Source: Protopterus annectens (taxonomy: Eukaryota > Chordata > Ceratodontiformes > Protopteridae). Taken from it: DNA of 64,000 bases. Position numbers and translations under genes: made by a program. Below, piece after piece: positions 23,368 to 33,328 of this stretch. How positions within the stretch are numbered: position 1 is the first letter of the stretch; each line of letters starts with the position of its first letter. The stretch covers positions 608,010,636-608,074,635 of the forward strand of contig NC_056748.1 in NCBI RefSeq assembly GCF_019279795.1, given 5' to 3'. The notes under the pieces were generated by a model that was not told the origin of the DNA, did no database searches, and was given only the letters and a program-made list of their open reading frames with translations.

Positions 23368-23922
23368 TCACATCCAATCGTCAAGGTTCCTTTTGAAGAG
23401 GGCCAAAGAGGCGCTCTGCTTGACATGTATGGGCAGTCTATTCCAGAGTCTGGGGAGTCTCTGGGTCAGGAACCTATCCCTCCAGCATGTTTTGTTTATT
23501 GTGATGACAAGGTTTAGATCCCTGGAGTGTGTGGCTCTGAGGGATTTCTTTAAGTGGAGCATGTCCAACAGCTCTGGGTTTGACATGGCCTTGTATGTTA
23601 AGCAGAGATCACGTCTGAGTAGACGATATGCGACAGAGTATAGCTGGAGTTTTTTAAGGCGGTCAGCGTAGGGTATCTGCTTTAGGCCTGTGATTCTTTT
23701 AGTGAGATATTTCTGCCGCCTTTCCAGTTGTTGCAGATGTCTTGAGAGGTACATACCAAACTGGGTGTTGTATTCTATAATGGGTCTAATGAGGGATGAG
23801 TACAGTGGGACAATGACCTCCTTTTTTCTGGATGAAAAGCCCTTAGTGATGAGGTGTGCCACATAGAAGGATTTTCTGACTGTTGTGGCGATGTGGTTAT
23901 TGAAGGTGAGACCACTGTCCAC
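23368..23922 (-). pseudogene. CR1-1 ORF2, C-terminal domain
   Basis: 184 codons covering the region after the RT palm: DSGLTFNNHI, SLIRPIIEYNTQFGMYL, LRRDLCLTYKAMSNP and the end LPIHVKQSASLALFKRNLDDWM. It is colinear with the last third of the 548-aa frame of CR1-3. The function of this CR1 C-terminal region is not well defined. Confidence 0.85.
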
Positions 23923-23930
23923 CTGTGTCC

Positions 23931-24840
23931 CTAAGTCCCTAAGTCTCTTATCACACTTTCGGTGTTTAGTGTACTGCTATCTATGTGGTAATTCACAGGT
24001 ATATGTTTTTTCCCAAAGCGGATAACTATACATTTCTTGGCATTGAGCTTGAGTCCATGGCTCTGGCACCAAACATCTGTTTCTGTAAGGCCTTTTTGTA
24101 GAGTATCCACATCATTTGGGGATTCAATAATGGCTCCCAGTTTGCAGCCATCTGCGAACTTTATTAGCCAGAGTCCCTTAGTGTTGGCCTGTACTTCAGA
24201 GAAGTAGATGCCAAATAAGAGCAGTCCCAGGACTGAACCCTGAGGTACTCCATTTGTCACTTGCCTGGAGCTGGATTTGGAGTCGGCTACTTTTACAGTG
24301 TGGTTTCTGTCAGTAAGCCAGTTGGCAACCCATCGAGTGACATAGGGATTAATGCCCAGTTTAGTAAGTCTATCTATGATTCCAGAGTGGGGGATGGTGT
24401 CAAAGACCTTGGCAAGATCCATATAGGCTGTGTGGACCACCTTACCCTCATCCACAGCTCTGGAGACTGATTCGAAGAAGTCAATCAGGTTCAGGAGACA
24501 AGATCGGCCCTTCACGAACCCAAACTGGATGGGGGTCCAGTGTTTGAAGGTTGCCAATGTCTTTGTTTATAAGTTCCATGATAATACATTCCATGGCCTT
24601 GCAGATCAGGCTCATCAGACTGATGGGGCAGTAGTTCCCAGGATCCAAGGTGGACCCCCCCCTTGTGGAGTGGGATAACTGTAGCTGTGCACCACTCAGT
24701 GGGCATGAAGCCTGAGGTGAGGTTATGATTAAACATGACACTAAGGTGATGTGCCAGTTCATTTTGTAGTTCATGTAATACACAGCCGGGGATGCCATCT
24801 GGTCCCATGGATGCTGTATTCTTAGGTTTGGAGAGTGCAT
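23931..24840 (-). pseudogene. CR1-1 ORF2, reverse transcriptase
   Basis: RT pieces in two frames (24840-24481 and 24557-23931). They show QFGFVKGRSCLLNLIDFF, motif A AYMDLAKVFDTIPHSG, motif B NGVPQGSVLGLLLFGIYF and motif C IKFADGCKLG. The second catalytic Asp of the FADD motif is Gly here, a further sign of inactivity. In a live CR1 this domain copies the LINE RNA at the nicked target. Confidence 0.85.
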
Positions 24841-24861
24841 TTTTTACCTGTGTGGCCGTTA

Positions 24862-25299
24862 TTACCAGAATTTGGCAATCTTCCGGTATTGAGATGGGCT
24901 GTTTAGGGGGTGAGAGGGGGGGGTGAAGTTGGCACGGAATTGATCTGCCAGGATATTGGCAATATCCTTGGGATCAGTATATTTCATGTCACTCTGTTGT
25001 AGCTCAGAGCAGGTCTGAGCATTGCCACTTAGATTCTTGACATAGTTATAGAATGCCTTGTGGTTGTCTTTGGAATCTTTGGCAATTTTATTTTCATAAC
25101 TAGCTTTGGAGCATTTTGTGAGGGATCTCAGCTTCTTACTGAGGCTAGTAAGGGAGTTTTTTGCATCCCGGGATTTTCCTCTTTTCTGCAACAGTTTCTT
25201 CTTTTTGTTGTAAAGTTTGTTTATGGCAGGGGACCACCAGATTGGCTTCCTTTTTTTGGAGGAGAGCATCTTGGTTCTATTTGGGATGGCACGATTCAT
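24862..25299 (-). pseudogene. CR1-1 ORF2, linker between endonuclease and RT
   Basis: 145 codons, rich in Lys (KPIWWSPAINKLYNKKKKLL, FYNYVKNLSGNAQTC). It corresponds to the same linker in CR1-2 (32372-32791) and CR1-3 (57562-57760). Breaks separate it from both neighbouring domains. Confidence 0.8.
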
Positions 25300-25433
25300 G
25301 CATGAGTGGATTTGCTCATACAGTTTTTTATGGAGGTTTCCTTACTGGGGTTTGGGAGTGGGATGTGGATGTTAAGCGTGATTAGCTTTTGGTCAGACCT
25401 GACCAACGAGGGGGTGACCATAGGTGTGGAGCA

Positions 25434-26630
25434 TCAATTTACCATGTTGGTAATGACCAGGTCTAGGATATTGGAGCCCCTGGTGAGACTATGGATTAGC
25501 TGATCCAGGGCATTGGAATTTATGAATTCCAAGAACCGTTGGGCAAGGGTGTTGGTACAGTAGTTTTCCCAGTTAATGGCAGGGTAGTTGAAATCACCCA
25601 GTATTAGGGTGTTTGGTTGTATCTTAATATTTTCCAGTATGTTTAGAAAGGTGTAGTGAGAATCTTGGGGCATGGTGGGGGATCTGTAGAAAGCTACAAT
25701 TTGGATTGCAGTCTTACCTAGTGTTAGTTGCACCTGGAAAATTTCAGATGCATTATGTTGGGCAACTAGCCTGGTGGTGTGAATATCCTTAGTGAATATG
25801 GATACTCCTCCACCTTTAGTGTTTTGGGCCTGATTTGGTGGCTGAAAAGTGTGGTGAAAGTTGTAGCCTGGTATTTCAGTGGTGCTCTCTGGAGCCTTGA
25901 ACCAGGTCTCAGTTACTGCACAGATATCGATGTTCTCCATTTTTAGGATTGCCTCGAGAGAGTGCATTTTGAGGTTTAGACTTCTAGCATTGAGTAGCAT
26001 TACCTTCAGAATTTGCATGCTTGTACCTGTTATGGTGGTGGTTTTTGTCCTTTGAACCTTGCCTAAAAAAGGCACTATATGAGTCGCAAGAGCCTTAGCC
26101 AGTAACCTGAATCCCAGGGGTGACAGGTGTAGACCATCTCTGGCAAAGCATTGTGGTCTGTCGATCATGTCATCCCAGGCAGACAGATACTGCATCCCCT
26201 TTGAATGACACCAGAAGCTTAGCCAATTGTTGAAGTCAATCATTTTGTCCTTATATTGTGGTATCATTCTGGGCGAAGGCAGGATGCTACTCAGGGCTAG
26301 TGTCATACCTGCCTGGGCCACATGATCCGAGAGCTCTTCCATGTCTCTTTTCATGTAGTTCAAGGAGGTATGTCTCAAGTCATTCACTGCAACATGGAAA
26401 ATGACAGAATCATATTTGTATTTGTTGTGGAGTGACTTGAGTGCATGCATTATGTGGTAGATCCTGGCACCCGACAGGCAGCTGACTGTAATTTTCTCCT
26501 TGTTCAGCCTGGTGAGTGGGACATCAGTGTGCCTGACTATAGAGTCACCTATGACTAAAGTGTTAGGTACATTGTCTTGCCTTAGGGGCTGTTGCTGGGT
26601 GGCACACTGGTGTTGTGAGCTATGTGACAC
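25434..26630 (-). CDS. CR1-1 frame: SGNH esterase-like domain joined to AP endonuclease
   Basis: An open frame of 398 codons. Residues about 22-175 are an SGNH hydrolase-like esterase: GDS (28-30), SGAR (53-56), VND (81-83), and D164-x-x-H167 in RDGLHLS. This is the block known from ORF1 of CR1-like LINEs. A short Lys/Thr-rich linker (about 190-204) leads to the apurinic-like endonuclease of ORF2: N213 (LLNARSL), E240 (VTETW), Y314 (AFYRSP), D345/N347 (ILGDFNYP) and the late SNILDLVITN. In most described CR1s these lie in separate ORFs. Here no stop lies between them, so either the ORF1 stop was lost or this lineage has a single frame. A natural ORF2 start could be the Met at about residue 204 or 210. 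Confidence 0.8.
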   Translation of the reverse strand: MSHSSQHQCATQQQPLRQDNVPNTLVIGDSIVRHTDVPLTRLNKEKITVSCLSGARIYHIMHALKSLHNKYKYDSVIFHVAVNDLRHTSLNYMKRDMEELSDHVAQAGMTLALSSILPSPRMIPQYKDKMIDFNNWLSFWCHSKGMQYLSAWDDMIDRPQCFARDGLHLSPLGFRLLAKALATHIVPFLGKVQRTKTTTITGTSMQILKVMLLNARSLNLKMHSLEAILKMENIDICAVTETWFKAPESTTEIPGYNFHHTFQPPNQAQNTKGGGVSIFTKDIHTTRLVAQHNASEIFQVQLTLGKTAIQIVAFYRSPTMPQDSHYTFLNILENIKIQPNTLILGDFNYPAINWENYCTNTLAQRFLEFINSNALDQLIHSLTRGSNILDLVITNMVN

Positions 26631-27133
26631 TTTGGTTGTGATTAGTGTTTGTTTGCATTTCAGCTTCAGAGGTCCTTGTTGCTTGGAAAGCAGTTAAGGG
26701 CCTCTGCATATGTGGATTTAATGTTGCTATGTGTGGGTGCTGGTGGTGTGGGTTTAGAAGGGCTATGTGTTCTTGCGGTGTAGTGCGGGTGTTAACCTTC
26801 TCCTCTTGACTGTCTAGCACAATCTTGGGTGGAGAGAGCTTTGCTTCTAGTTTGGCTATGTAAGTGCAGCTCTCACAGGTTGTAGTGTTGAGTGGTAGGA
26901 GGAGTGGGTTGCCTGTGTACATGAGGTAATTTCTGCATTGCCCCAGTATGCCCAGATTCACCAGGTGGACAGGAGAAATCACCGGAAGCTGACCCTTGGA
27001 CATGCCTGGTTTGGTGCTTTTTTTGTAAAGTACAGGAGCTGTTTTCCCTAGCCTTAGCAAGGTACTTTGCAATTATAGGCTGTTTAGTGCCTATGATTAA
27101 TTTCTCCTCATTAACAAGGTATTTATATTTCAA
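26620..27133 (-). pseudogene. CR1-1 ORF1, N-terminal remnant
   Basis: Two overlapping frames. One contains TTTCESCTYIAKLEAKL, a Cys-x2-Cys followed by a helical segment, as in CR1 ORF1 proteins (RNA-binding or assembly role, by family knowledge). The stretch runs into the esterase frame at 26630. The 5' limit near 27133 is approximate. Confidence 0.6.
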
Positions 27134-27613
27134 CTAACTAATGTGAAACTCTGACCCCAAAATGTGAAGATATAGCCTTTACTTTCCCAGAAAAAGTTTG
27201 CAGTAGAATGTGTAGTGTAGAATCCAGAAAACTCAAAGAAAGAACAAATGCTTTTTCAATTAACCACTCCTACTCTAGTAAAAAATAAACAGGAAAAGAG
27301 TTTTAAAAAAATCCCAAAACCAGTATGAAGCATAAGGCCAAACTTTGCATTTGGTTATTATAGGTTCATAGAAGATTACTTATCTAACAGCTTAAGGGCC
27401 ACACAAACCTAGCCAATCTAACCAGATTTTACGCAATATATGGCCCCTAGGGGAAAGAGAATAGCATGGATCTGTGCCTGTGCATTCAGTATCTTACAGA
27501 TTGCTCCAGTATAAGGGACATAGGCACTACCACAAGTGTAAATTTGTGATTCCCCATCCATTGATTGAAATTACGTTTAAAGAGGGGCAGAGAAGGGCTC
27601 TGCTTAATCTGTA

Positions 27614-27700
27614 AAGCTCTTTCTAGTAGTGAGAATCAAACCTTGCACTTTATGGGTGAAAGGCATACACCTTAACCACTGTACCACTTGGCCATTCATA
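27614..27700 (-). mobile_element. tRNA-like SINE fragment in CR1-5
   Basis: An 87-bp insert that interrupts CR1 sequence. On the - strand it reads ggccaagtggtacagtggtt (A-box-like), ...ctttcaccc..., then ggtttgattct (B box). The layout resembles tRNA-Glu(TTC) but with a poor acceptor stem. It is either a short SINE or a tRNA pseudogene, not a functional tRNA gene. Confidence 0.55.
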
Positions 27701-28728
27701 ATGCGAATAGGAAGCCTTTTCCAAAGAAAGAGCAATCTCTGAGACACATATTTGCTCTCTTAAATGTTTTGTTTGAGTCGCTGACTAATTTAGATCCCTA
27801 GATTGGGTGGCCCTTGTGCTGTTTGACTTGTGGATGTGTAACAACTCCATCAAGGCTAGATTTGTGAGTGCCTTGTAGGTCAGGCATAGGTCACCCCTTA
27901 ATAGTCGGTAGGAGACATAGTAAAGGGATACGGTTTTTAATCTATCTGCATAGTTCATGTTGTTTACACCCTGTATCTTCTTTGTGAGGAACCTCTGAGG
28001 CCACTCCAGTTGCTGTAAATGTCTAGTCAAGTACATACCAAATGGCACACTTACTCGATTATTGGTCTAACAAGGAATGAGTACAGCGGGACTATAATTT
28101 CCTTGAAAATGAATGTCATACCTTTACTTATAAGATGTGCCACATAAAAGGGTTTCCTCACCACTGTGGATACATGGTTGCCAGTTTCAGGCTACTGTCT
28201 ATCTGTGTACCTAGTTCTCTCATCTCTGAGTCCACTCTAAGGGGCATGTTATTGATATTGTAATTTGCAGGGCTATTTGACTTCCCAAAGCAATATGATA
28301 ATGCATTTGAAATGTATGTTTTTGCATTTAGTTTTAGGGCATGGTTCTGGCACCAATCATTTGTCTGATCTAGACCCTCCTGAAGGATATCTACATTGTT
28401 GAGGGATTCAATGATTGCCCCCAGCTTGCAGTTATTGGCAAACGTTTTCATCCAGAGATGGACTTCCACATTTGCCTTGACTTCAGAGAAGTATATTCCA
28501 AGCAGGAGTGGTCCCAGTACTGAGCCCTGTGGTACACCACTAGTAATTGACCTCGTTTTGGATCAGGATTCACCCACTTTAACCACGTGTCCTATCTGTG
28601 AGCCAATTGGCTATCAGTCTGGTGACATAGGGATTTATGCCCAGTTTTGTAAGTTTATTTATAATACTTGAGTGGGAAATTGTGTTAAATGCCTTGACCA
28701 GGTTGAAGTAGCTGGTGTGTACTGTTTT

Positions 28729-29053
28729 CATACCTCTCAATTGTACAGATTTTCACAGAATGTCCAGATTTATGCCTCATATTTTGGTCCATTTTTCATA
28801 AAATTGTGGTTTTCTGCCAAATCTTTGACAAATCATTGAAGGTTTAAGTCAGAAAATAATGACAGATATGTGAGTTTCAGACTTCATATCCTTCAGAAAA
28901 CACATGCTAAAACAAAACCTCTTACTCTGTCCACTTTCTAAGTTTGTAAGAATAATATTTAAAAATTGTCCCTATTTTTGGAACTTTGTCCCCCCCCCCC
29001 CCTTTATTTATGGCTTTGTCCATATTTCTTGCTCTAAGAGGTTGAGAGGTATG
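28729..29053. mobile_element. hAT-like MITE family X, copy 3
   Basis: 325 bp with terminal repeats catacctctcaattgtacag and ...gaggttgagaggtatg. It is flanked by 8-bp duplications actgtttt (28721-28728) and actgtctt (29054-29061), differing at one base, inside CR1 sequence that is otherwise contiguous. An 8-bp duplication points to the hAT superfamily. It contains a C-run (about 28990-29003) and no coding frame. Confidence 0.88.
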
Positions 29054-29930
29054 ACTGTCTTACCCTCAGCCATTGCCTTTGTGACTTTCTCAAAGAAATC
29101 CACCAGATTCAGTAGGCATGACCTGCCCTTGACAAAGCTGAATTAGGTCAGATCCAGTGTTTGGAGGTCTCTTGTGTCATTATTTATCAGGTCCATGATT
29201 ATTCTTTCCATGGCTTTACATATAAGGCTAGTCAGACTTATGGGTCTGTGATTTCCCTGCTCAGTAGATGGTCCCCCTTTATGCAGAGGGATGACTGTTG
29301 CTGTCCTCCACTCTATCAGGACAAAGTCAGTCTGGAAGCTGTGGTTAAACACATATCCTAAGGAGCCCGATAAGCCCTGATTTAATCTGTTTAAGAGGCA
29401 ACCTGGTATATTATCAAGCCCAACTGATGCCATGTTTTTAGCTTTAGCGACTGCAGTGGCAAACTGTTCTTTGATGATAAGTGGCAGTGAAGTGGTGGAA
29501 GGTATTTTTTTGGAGGACAACTGGGGTTGATGGGGAGGTGAAATCTGAGCTGAATTTGTTGGCCAGCAGATTTGCTATGTCTTCTGGCTGAGTATAGGTG
29601 ATGTCATCTACAACTATTTCCACACACTGTTGAGTGTCAGTGTCAGTCTTAAAATTGCAGACATAACTGAAAAATGCCTTATGGTTATCCTTAGCTTTAT
29701 AGGCTATTTTTACCTCAAAGTCTGCTTTCAGAAACTTGACTAGTACCCTGATTTGCTTGTTTAGACTAATGAGGGACTTATTTCTCTATTGTGCACATTC
29801 CCTCTTACTTCTCAAAAGGATATGAAGATCAAAAACTACTACTAAAATAAACAGCGGCAACCAAAACTGAGGAAGAAAGAAAAACTATTATAAAAATGGT
29901 AAATCCTTCAATTAGGTATCTGTTTTTTGT

Positions 29931-30165
29931 CAGTGTCAGTAGCGCAACAGGCAGCATGCACCCCTTTGGTGCTAGAAAATCAGAAGGTTGTAACTTCTGT
30001 TCCCACACATTGCTGACTCCGTATTGCAGCATTAGGGGGGCACTGCACTCCTCAGTGTGCTATCTTTCACATGATAAGTTAAATCAAGCTCCCATCTACC
30101 TGAGTTGGTGGATGTAAAATCCTTTATGGCACCTATCATAAAAAGCAGAAGTTCTCCCAAGTCCA
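29931..30165 (+). mobile_element. Second SINE type, tRNA-derived, old
   Basis: A head-like segment (gtcagtagcgcaacaggcag ... aggttgtaacttc) is followed by a body that resembles a widespread vertebrate SINE core: 'cacatgataagttaaatcaa...', 'ctgagttggtggatgtaaaa', 'atggcacctatcataaaaag'. It is diverged, no clear target duplication was found, and the limits are approximate. Confidence 0.5.
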
Positions 30166-31536
30166 GGTCAAATTTCCCTTGCCTGTATGAATACCACCTT
30201 GGGTTTCTCCTGAAAAACATACGCTGACTTAGTTGGGCTAACCTGGTCAACAAATAGCAAATTAAATAAAATGTTTGGTATTGGTCACCATTGCTTCTTT
30301 TAACAGTAATGACAGAAGTTAAACAAATAATGTGCTAAGGTGTATTGTAGAATAACAATTCCATATGAACTGATAAACAGTAATTCCTGCAACAGAATGG
30401 TATAGATTATATTGGGCTGTCAGTGGGTATCTGTTTGATGTCCTTAAATTCATTGCTGCAGTTTTCTTAGCATATGGGATTCCCTGCCATGGAAGCCTGA
30501 CATCTGGCCAGTCTACCAAAGATTTCTGTTGTTTTAAAGGTACGCTGAATGTTACCCAAACTCTCCTTGTGTGGCATAGAGTATAAAGGTGATGTTCAGG
30601 TCTACCATAATCAGAACTTCTTTGCTGCCAGTCCAAATGTATATTTTTACTGTTGGTCTGTTTACCTGTATCCATTTTCTGCTAGTTGAATGCATTTTTG
30701 ATCTCCAGTGACTACATATAGGTTCATAGGTTCATACTAGGCTATCTGTCCTAGGGCATTTATAAGCCTAGCCAGAGTGTGTACCCATTTTAAATTAATT
30801 TTGCTATGCCCTTTTTCGAGGTTAGTATACTATGCCACTGTCTAACAGTGACACAGAAGTGATACCCAGGTTAAACCTACGATCTCCCATCCACTCATCA
30901 AGATTCCTCTTGAAGAGAGTCAATGAGGGACTCTGCCTAACCTGGACTGGGATTTTATTCCAGAGTGAAGGGAGACTCTGGGTTATGAATCTGTCCCTCC
31001 AGCATGTCCTATTTATTTCAGTGCTGAGGTTCAAGTCTCGAGCGTGGCTCGATGGGATTTGGATTTTCTGAGGTGCAGCATGTCCATTAATTCTGGGTTG
31101 GACATGGCTTTATACGTCAGGCACAGATCTCCTCTGAACAGGCGGTATGCCACTGAGTAGAGCTGGAGTTTCTTTAACTGGGCAGCATATGGCATCTGTT
31201 TGAGCCCTTTGATCCTCTTGGTGAGGTACTTTTGGAGTCTTTCCAGTTGCTGCAGGTGTCTGGTAAGGTACATCCCAAAAGGGGCATTGCACTCAATTAT
31301 GGGCCTGATGAGGGATGAGTAAAGAGGCACGATGACCTCCCGTGATCTAGATGTGAATCCCTTCATGATTAGGTGGGCTATATAGAATGTTTTTCTAACC
31401 ACTTTGGCCACGTGGTTGTCAAATGAGATATTGCTATCAACTTGGGTCCCCAGGTCCCTAATTACTTCTTCTGTATTTAATGGATTACCACCTATGTGGT
31501 AATTTGTGGGCACTTTGTTTTTGCCAAAGGGGATGA

Positions 31537-32316
31537 CTATACACTTTTTGCATTTAGCTTGAGGCCATGGCTCTGGCACCAGTTGTCTGTTTCTATGAGG
31601 CCCTTTTGGAGGATGCTTTTGTCGGCTGGAGAGTCGATTATGGCGCCCAGTTTGCAGTCATCTGTGAACTTGGTCAGCCACAGTCCTTCTGTGTTGGCCT
31701 GTACCTCCAAGAAATATATACCGAACAAGAGAGGTCCCAGGACTGAACCTTGTGGGATGCCACTTGTAACTGGTTTAGAGTCTGACATGGCTCCAGCAAT
31801 TCTAACCATGTGGGTTCTGTCATTGAGCCAGTTTGCAACCCATCTAGTGACATAGGGGTTTATATTTAAACTGGTGAGCGTATCTATAATGCCCGAGTGT
31901 GGTAGTGTATCGAAGGCTTTTGCGAGGTCCAGGTAGGCTGTGTGGACCACCTTCCCCTCATCAATGACCTTGGTGACTGTTTCAAAGAAATCGACCAGGT
32001 TTAAGAGGCAGGATCTGCCCTTAACAAAGCCGAACTGGGTAGGATCCAGTGTTTGTAGGTCCCCAATATCTTTATTTATGAGGTCCATGATGATCATTTC
32101 CATAGCTTTGCAGACCAAGCTAGTCAGGCCTATGGGGCGATAGTTTCCAGGATCTGTTGAGGCACCACCTTTGTGGAGAGGGACCACTGTTGCTGTACGC
32201 CACTCTTTGGGTACATATCCTGTAGTAAGGCTGAGACTGAACAGTAGTTTTATGTTTGGGTTTTGCTCTTCTTGGAGTTCATGTAGGACGCAGCCCGGGA
32301 CACCGTCTGGTCCCAT
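31537..32316 (-). pseudogene. CR1-2 ORF2, reverse transcriptase piece
   Basis: 259 open codons: RTATVVPLHKGGASTDPGNY, QFGFVKGRSCLLNLVDFF, motif A AYLDLAKAFDTLPHSG, motif B SGIPQGSVLGPLLFGIYF and motif C LTKFTDDCKLG (normally FADD; here FTDD, Asp pair kept). The frame changes near 31560, where the C-terminal piece continues in another frame. Confidence 0.85.
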
Positions 32317-32371
32317 TGATGCTGTGTTTTTTGCTTTGGAGAGGGCGGCTCTTACCTGAGCATCTGAGATG

Positions 32372-33328
32372 TCAGGGGGGCAGCACTCTGCTGGGATAGA
32401 TATTTGCCCTTTTGGTGGGGAGTTTGCTGAACCTGTCAGCTAGGATGTTGGCAATGTCTGTGGGTTTGGTGTATTTTTTGTCATTTTGGACTAATTCTGA
32501 GCATATCTGGGAATTCCCACCCAGGTTCCTAACATAACTAAAGAAGGCCTTGTGATTATCCTTAGTGTCCTGTGCATTTTTTCTCTCGAAGCTGGCCTTA
32601 GACGATTTTATGAGTGCCCGTAGTTTTTTGCTAATACTGATCAGAGATGCCTTCCCTTTTTGGGATTTTGCTCTATCATGTAGTAGCTTCCTCCTTCTAT
32701 TGTATAGTTTGTTTATGGCTGGGGTCCACCAGACAGGACATCTGCCTTTGGAGGATTGGGTCTTGGTTTTATTTGGGATTGCATGATCCATGCATTCCTG
32801 AAGGTGTTCATAGAACGGTACTAAGTGGAATTAAAGAGTGTTTACTTTTTATGGTTTACTCGTGGATTTTTTTATCACGTATACCCTGCTCTTCATCTAC
32901 CTTCTTCAACGGTTGCCAGTTGGTGTTCTGTGTTCATAGAATGTGTTTATAAAGGATTCTGCGGTCTGGGCCGTATTTTCAACAGGCCCGGGGGCTTTGA
33001 AGGATTCCACCTCGGTTTTGAGGAGTGTGAAATTTGCTTTAGAGAAGTTTTTCACTGTGGTTTTCTGGGGAGGGGGTGGGGTTGGGATGTGAATATCCAT
33101 TGAGATTAGTTTATGGTCTGATCTTACCAGTGAGGGATACACTTCTGGTCTGGAGCATAGAGTCCCCATGTTGGTGATGATCAGGTCCAGTATGTTTTCC
33201 CCTCTTGTGGGAGTGGTAACAAGTTGTTCCATAGCATTTGAGTTTATAAATTCTAGGAACCTTTGGGCTAGGGTGTTGGAGCTAGAGTAATGCTCCCAGT
33301 CTATGTTTGGGTAGTTGAAATTGCCCAA
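32372..33328 (-). pseudogene. CR1-2 ORF2, linker and partial endonuclease
   Basis: The linker frame 32372-32791 (PVWWTPAINKLYNRRRKLL) and endonuclease frame 32906-33328 (NFNYPNIDWEHY, RGENILDLIITN, SLVRSDHKLISM) are separated by the 114-bp insert. The endonuclease lacks its N-terminal half because of 5' truncation. Confidence 0.85.
32816..32929. mobile_element. Unknown 114-bp insertion in CR1-2 with 12-bp target duplication
   Basis: The duplicated sequence gtgttcatagaa (32804-32815 and 32930-32941) brackets 114 bp that have no counterpart in CR1-3 or CR1-1 at this point. It lies between the codons for the FYEH segment and the rest. The insert is AT-rich with a T-run (ggatttttttatcacg), has no obvious terminal inverted repeat and no open frame. 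It could be a short SINE or a retrotransposed RNA fragment; the family is unknown to me. Confidence 0.75.

Larger units (their letters stand above)
23199..27133 (-). mobile_element. CR1 LINE, nearly full length (CR1-1)
   Basis: A 3.9-kb CR1-clade LINE in - orientation. From 5' to 3' in its sense it has an ORF1 remnant (27133-26620), a frame with an SGNH-esterase and the AP endonuclease (26630-25434), a linker (25299-24862), RT (24840-23931), and a C-terminal domain (23922-23368). A 3' UTR follows, ending in tandem taggttcata units (23202-23229). Several frame breaks separate the pieces, so the copy is dead, but it is the most complete CR1 here. Its endonuclease and RT are clearly related to but distinct from those of CR1-2 and CR1-3. 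Confidence 0.9.
27358..29815 (-). mobile_element. Older CR1 LINE (CR1-5), interrupted
   Basis: A diverged antisense CR1. Its 3' end is near 27358 (ttataggttcatag). The C-terminal piece lies at 27785-28048, RT pieces at 28158-28671 and 29143-29520 (MASVGLDNIPGCLLN, RTATVVPLHKGG), and a linker follows to about 29815. Two insertions split it: a tRNA-like fragment (about 27614-27700) and MITE copy 3 (28729-29053). It has many breaks and is older than CR1-1 to CR1-3. Confidence 0.8.

Noticed and set aside
27614-27700. tRNA-Glu gene
   Set aside because: A and B boxes are recognisable, but the acceptor stem does not pair and the segment interrupts a CR1. It is a SINE or tRNA pseudogene.
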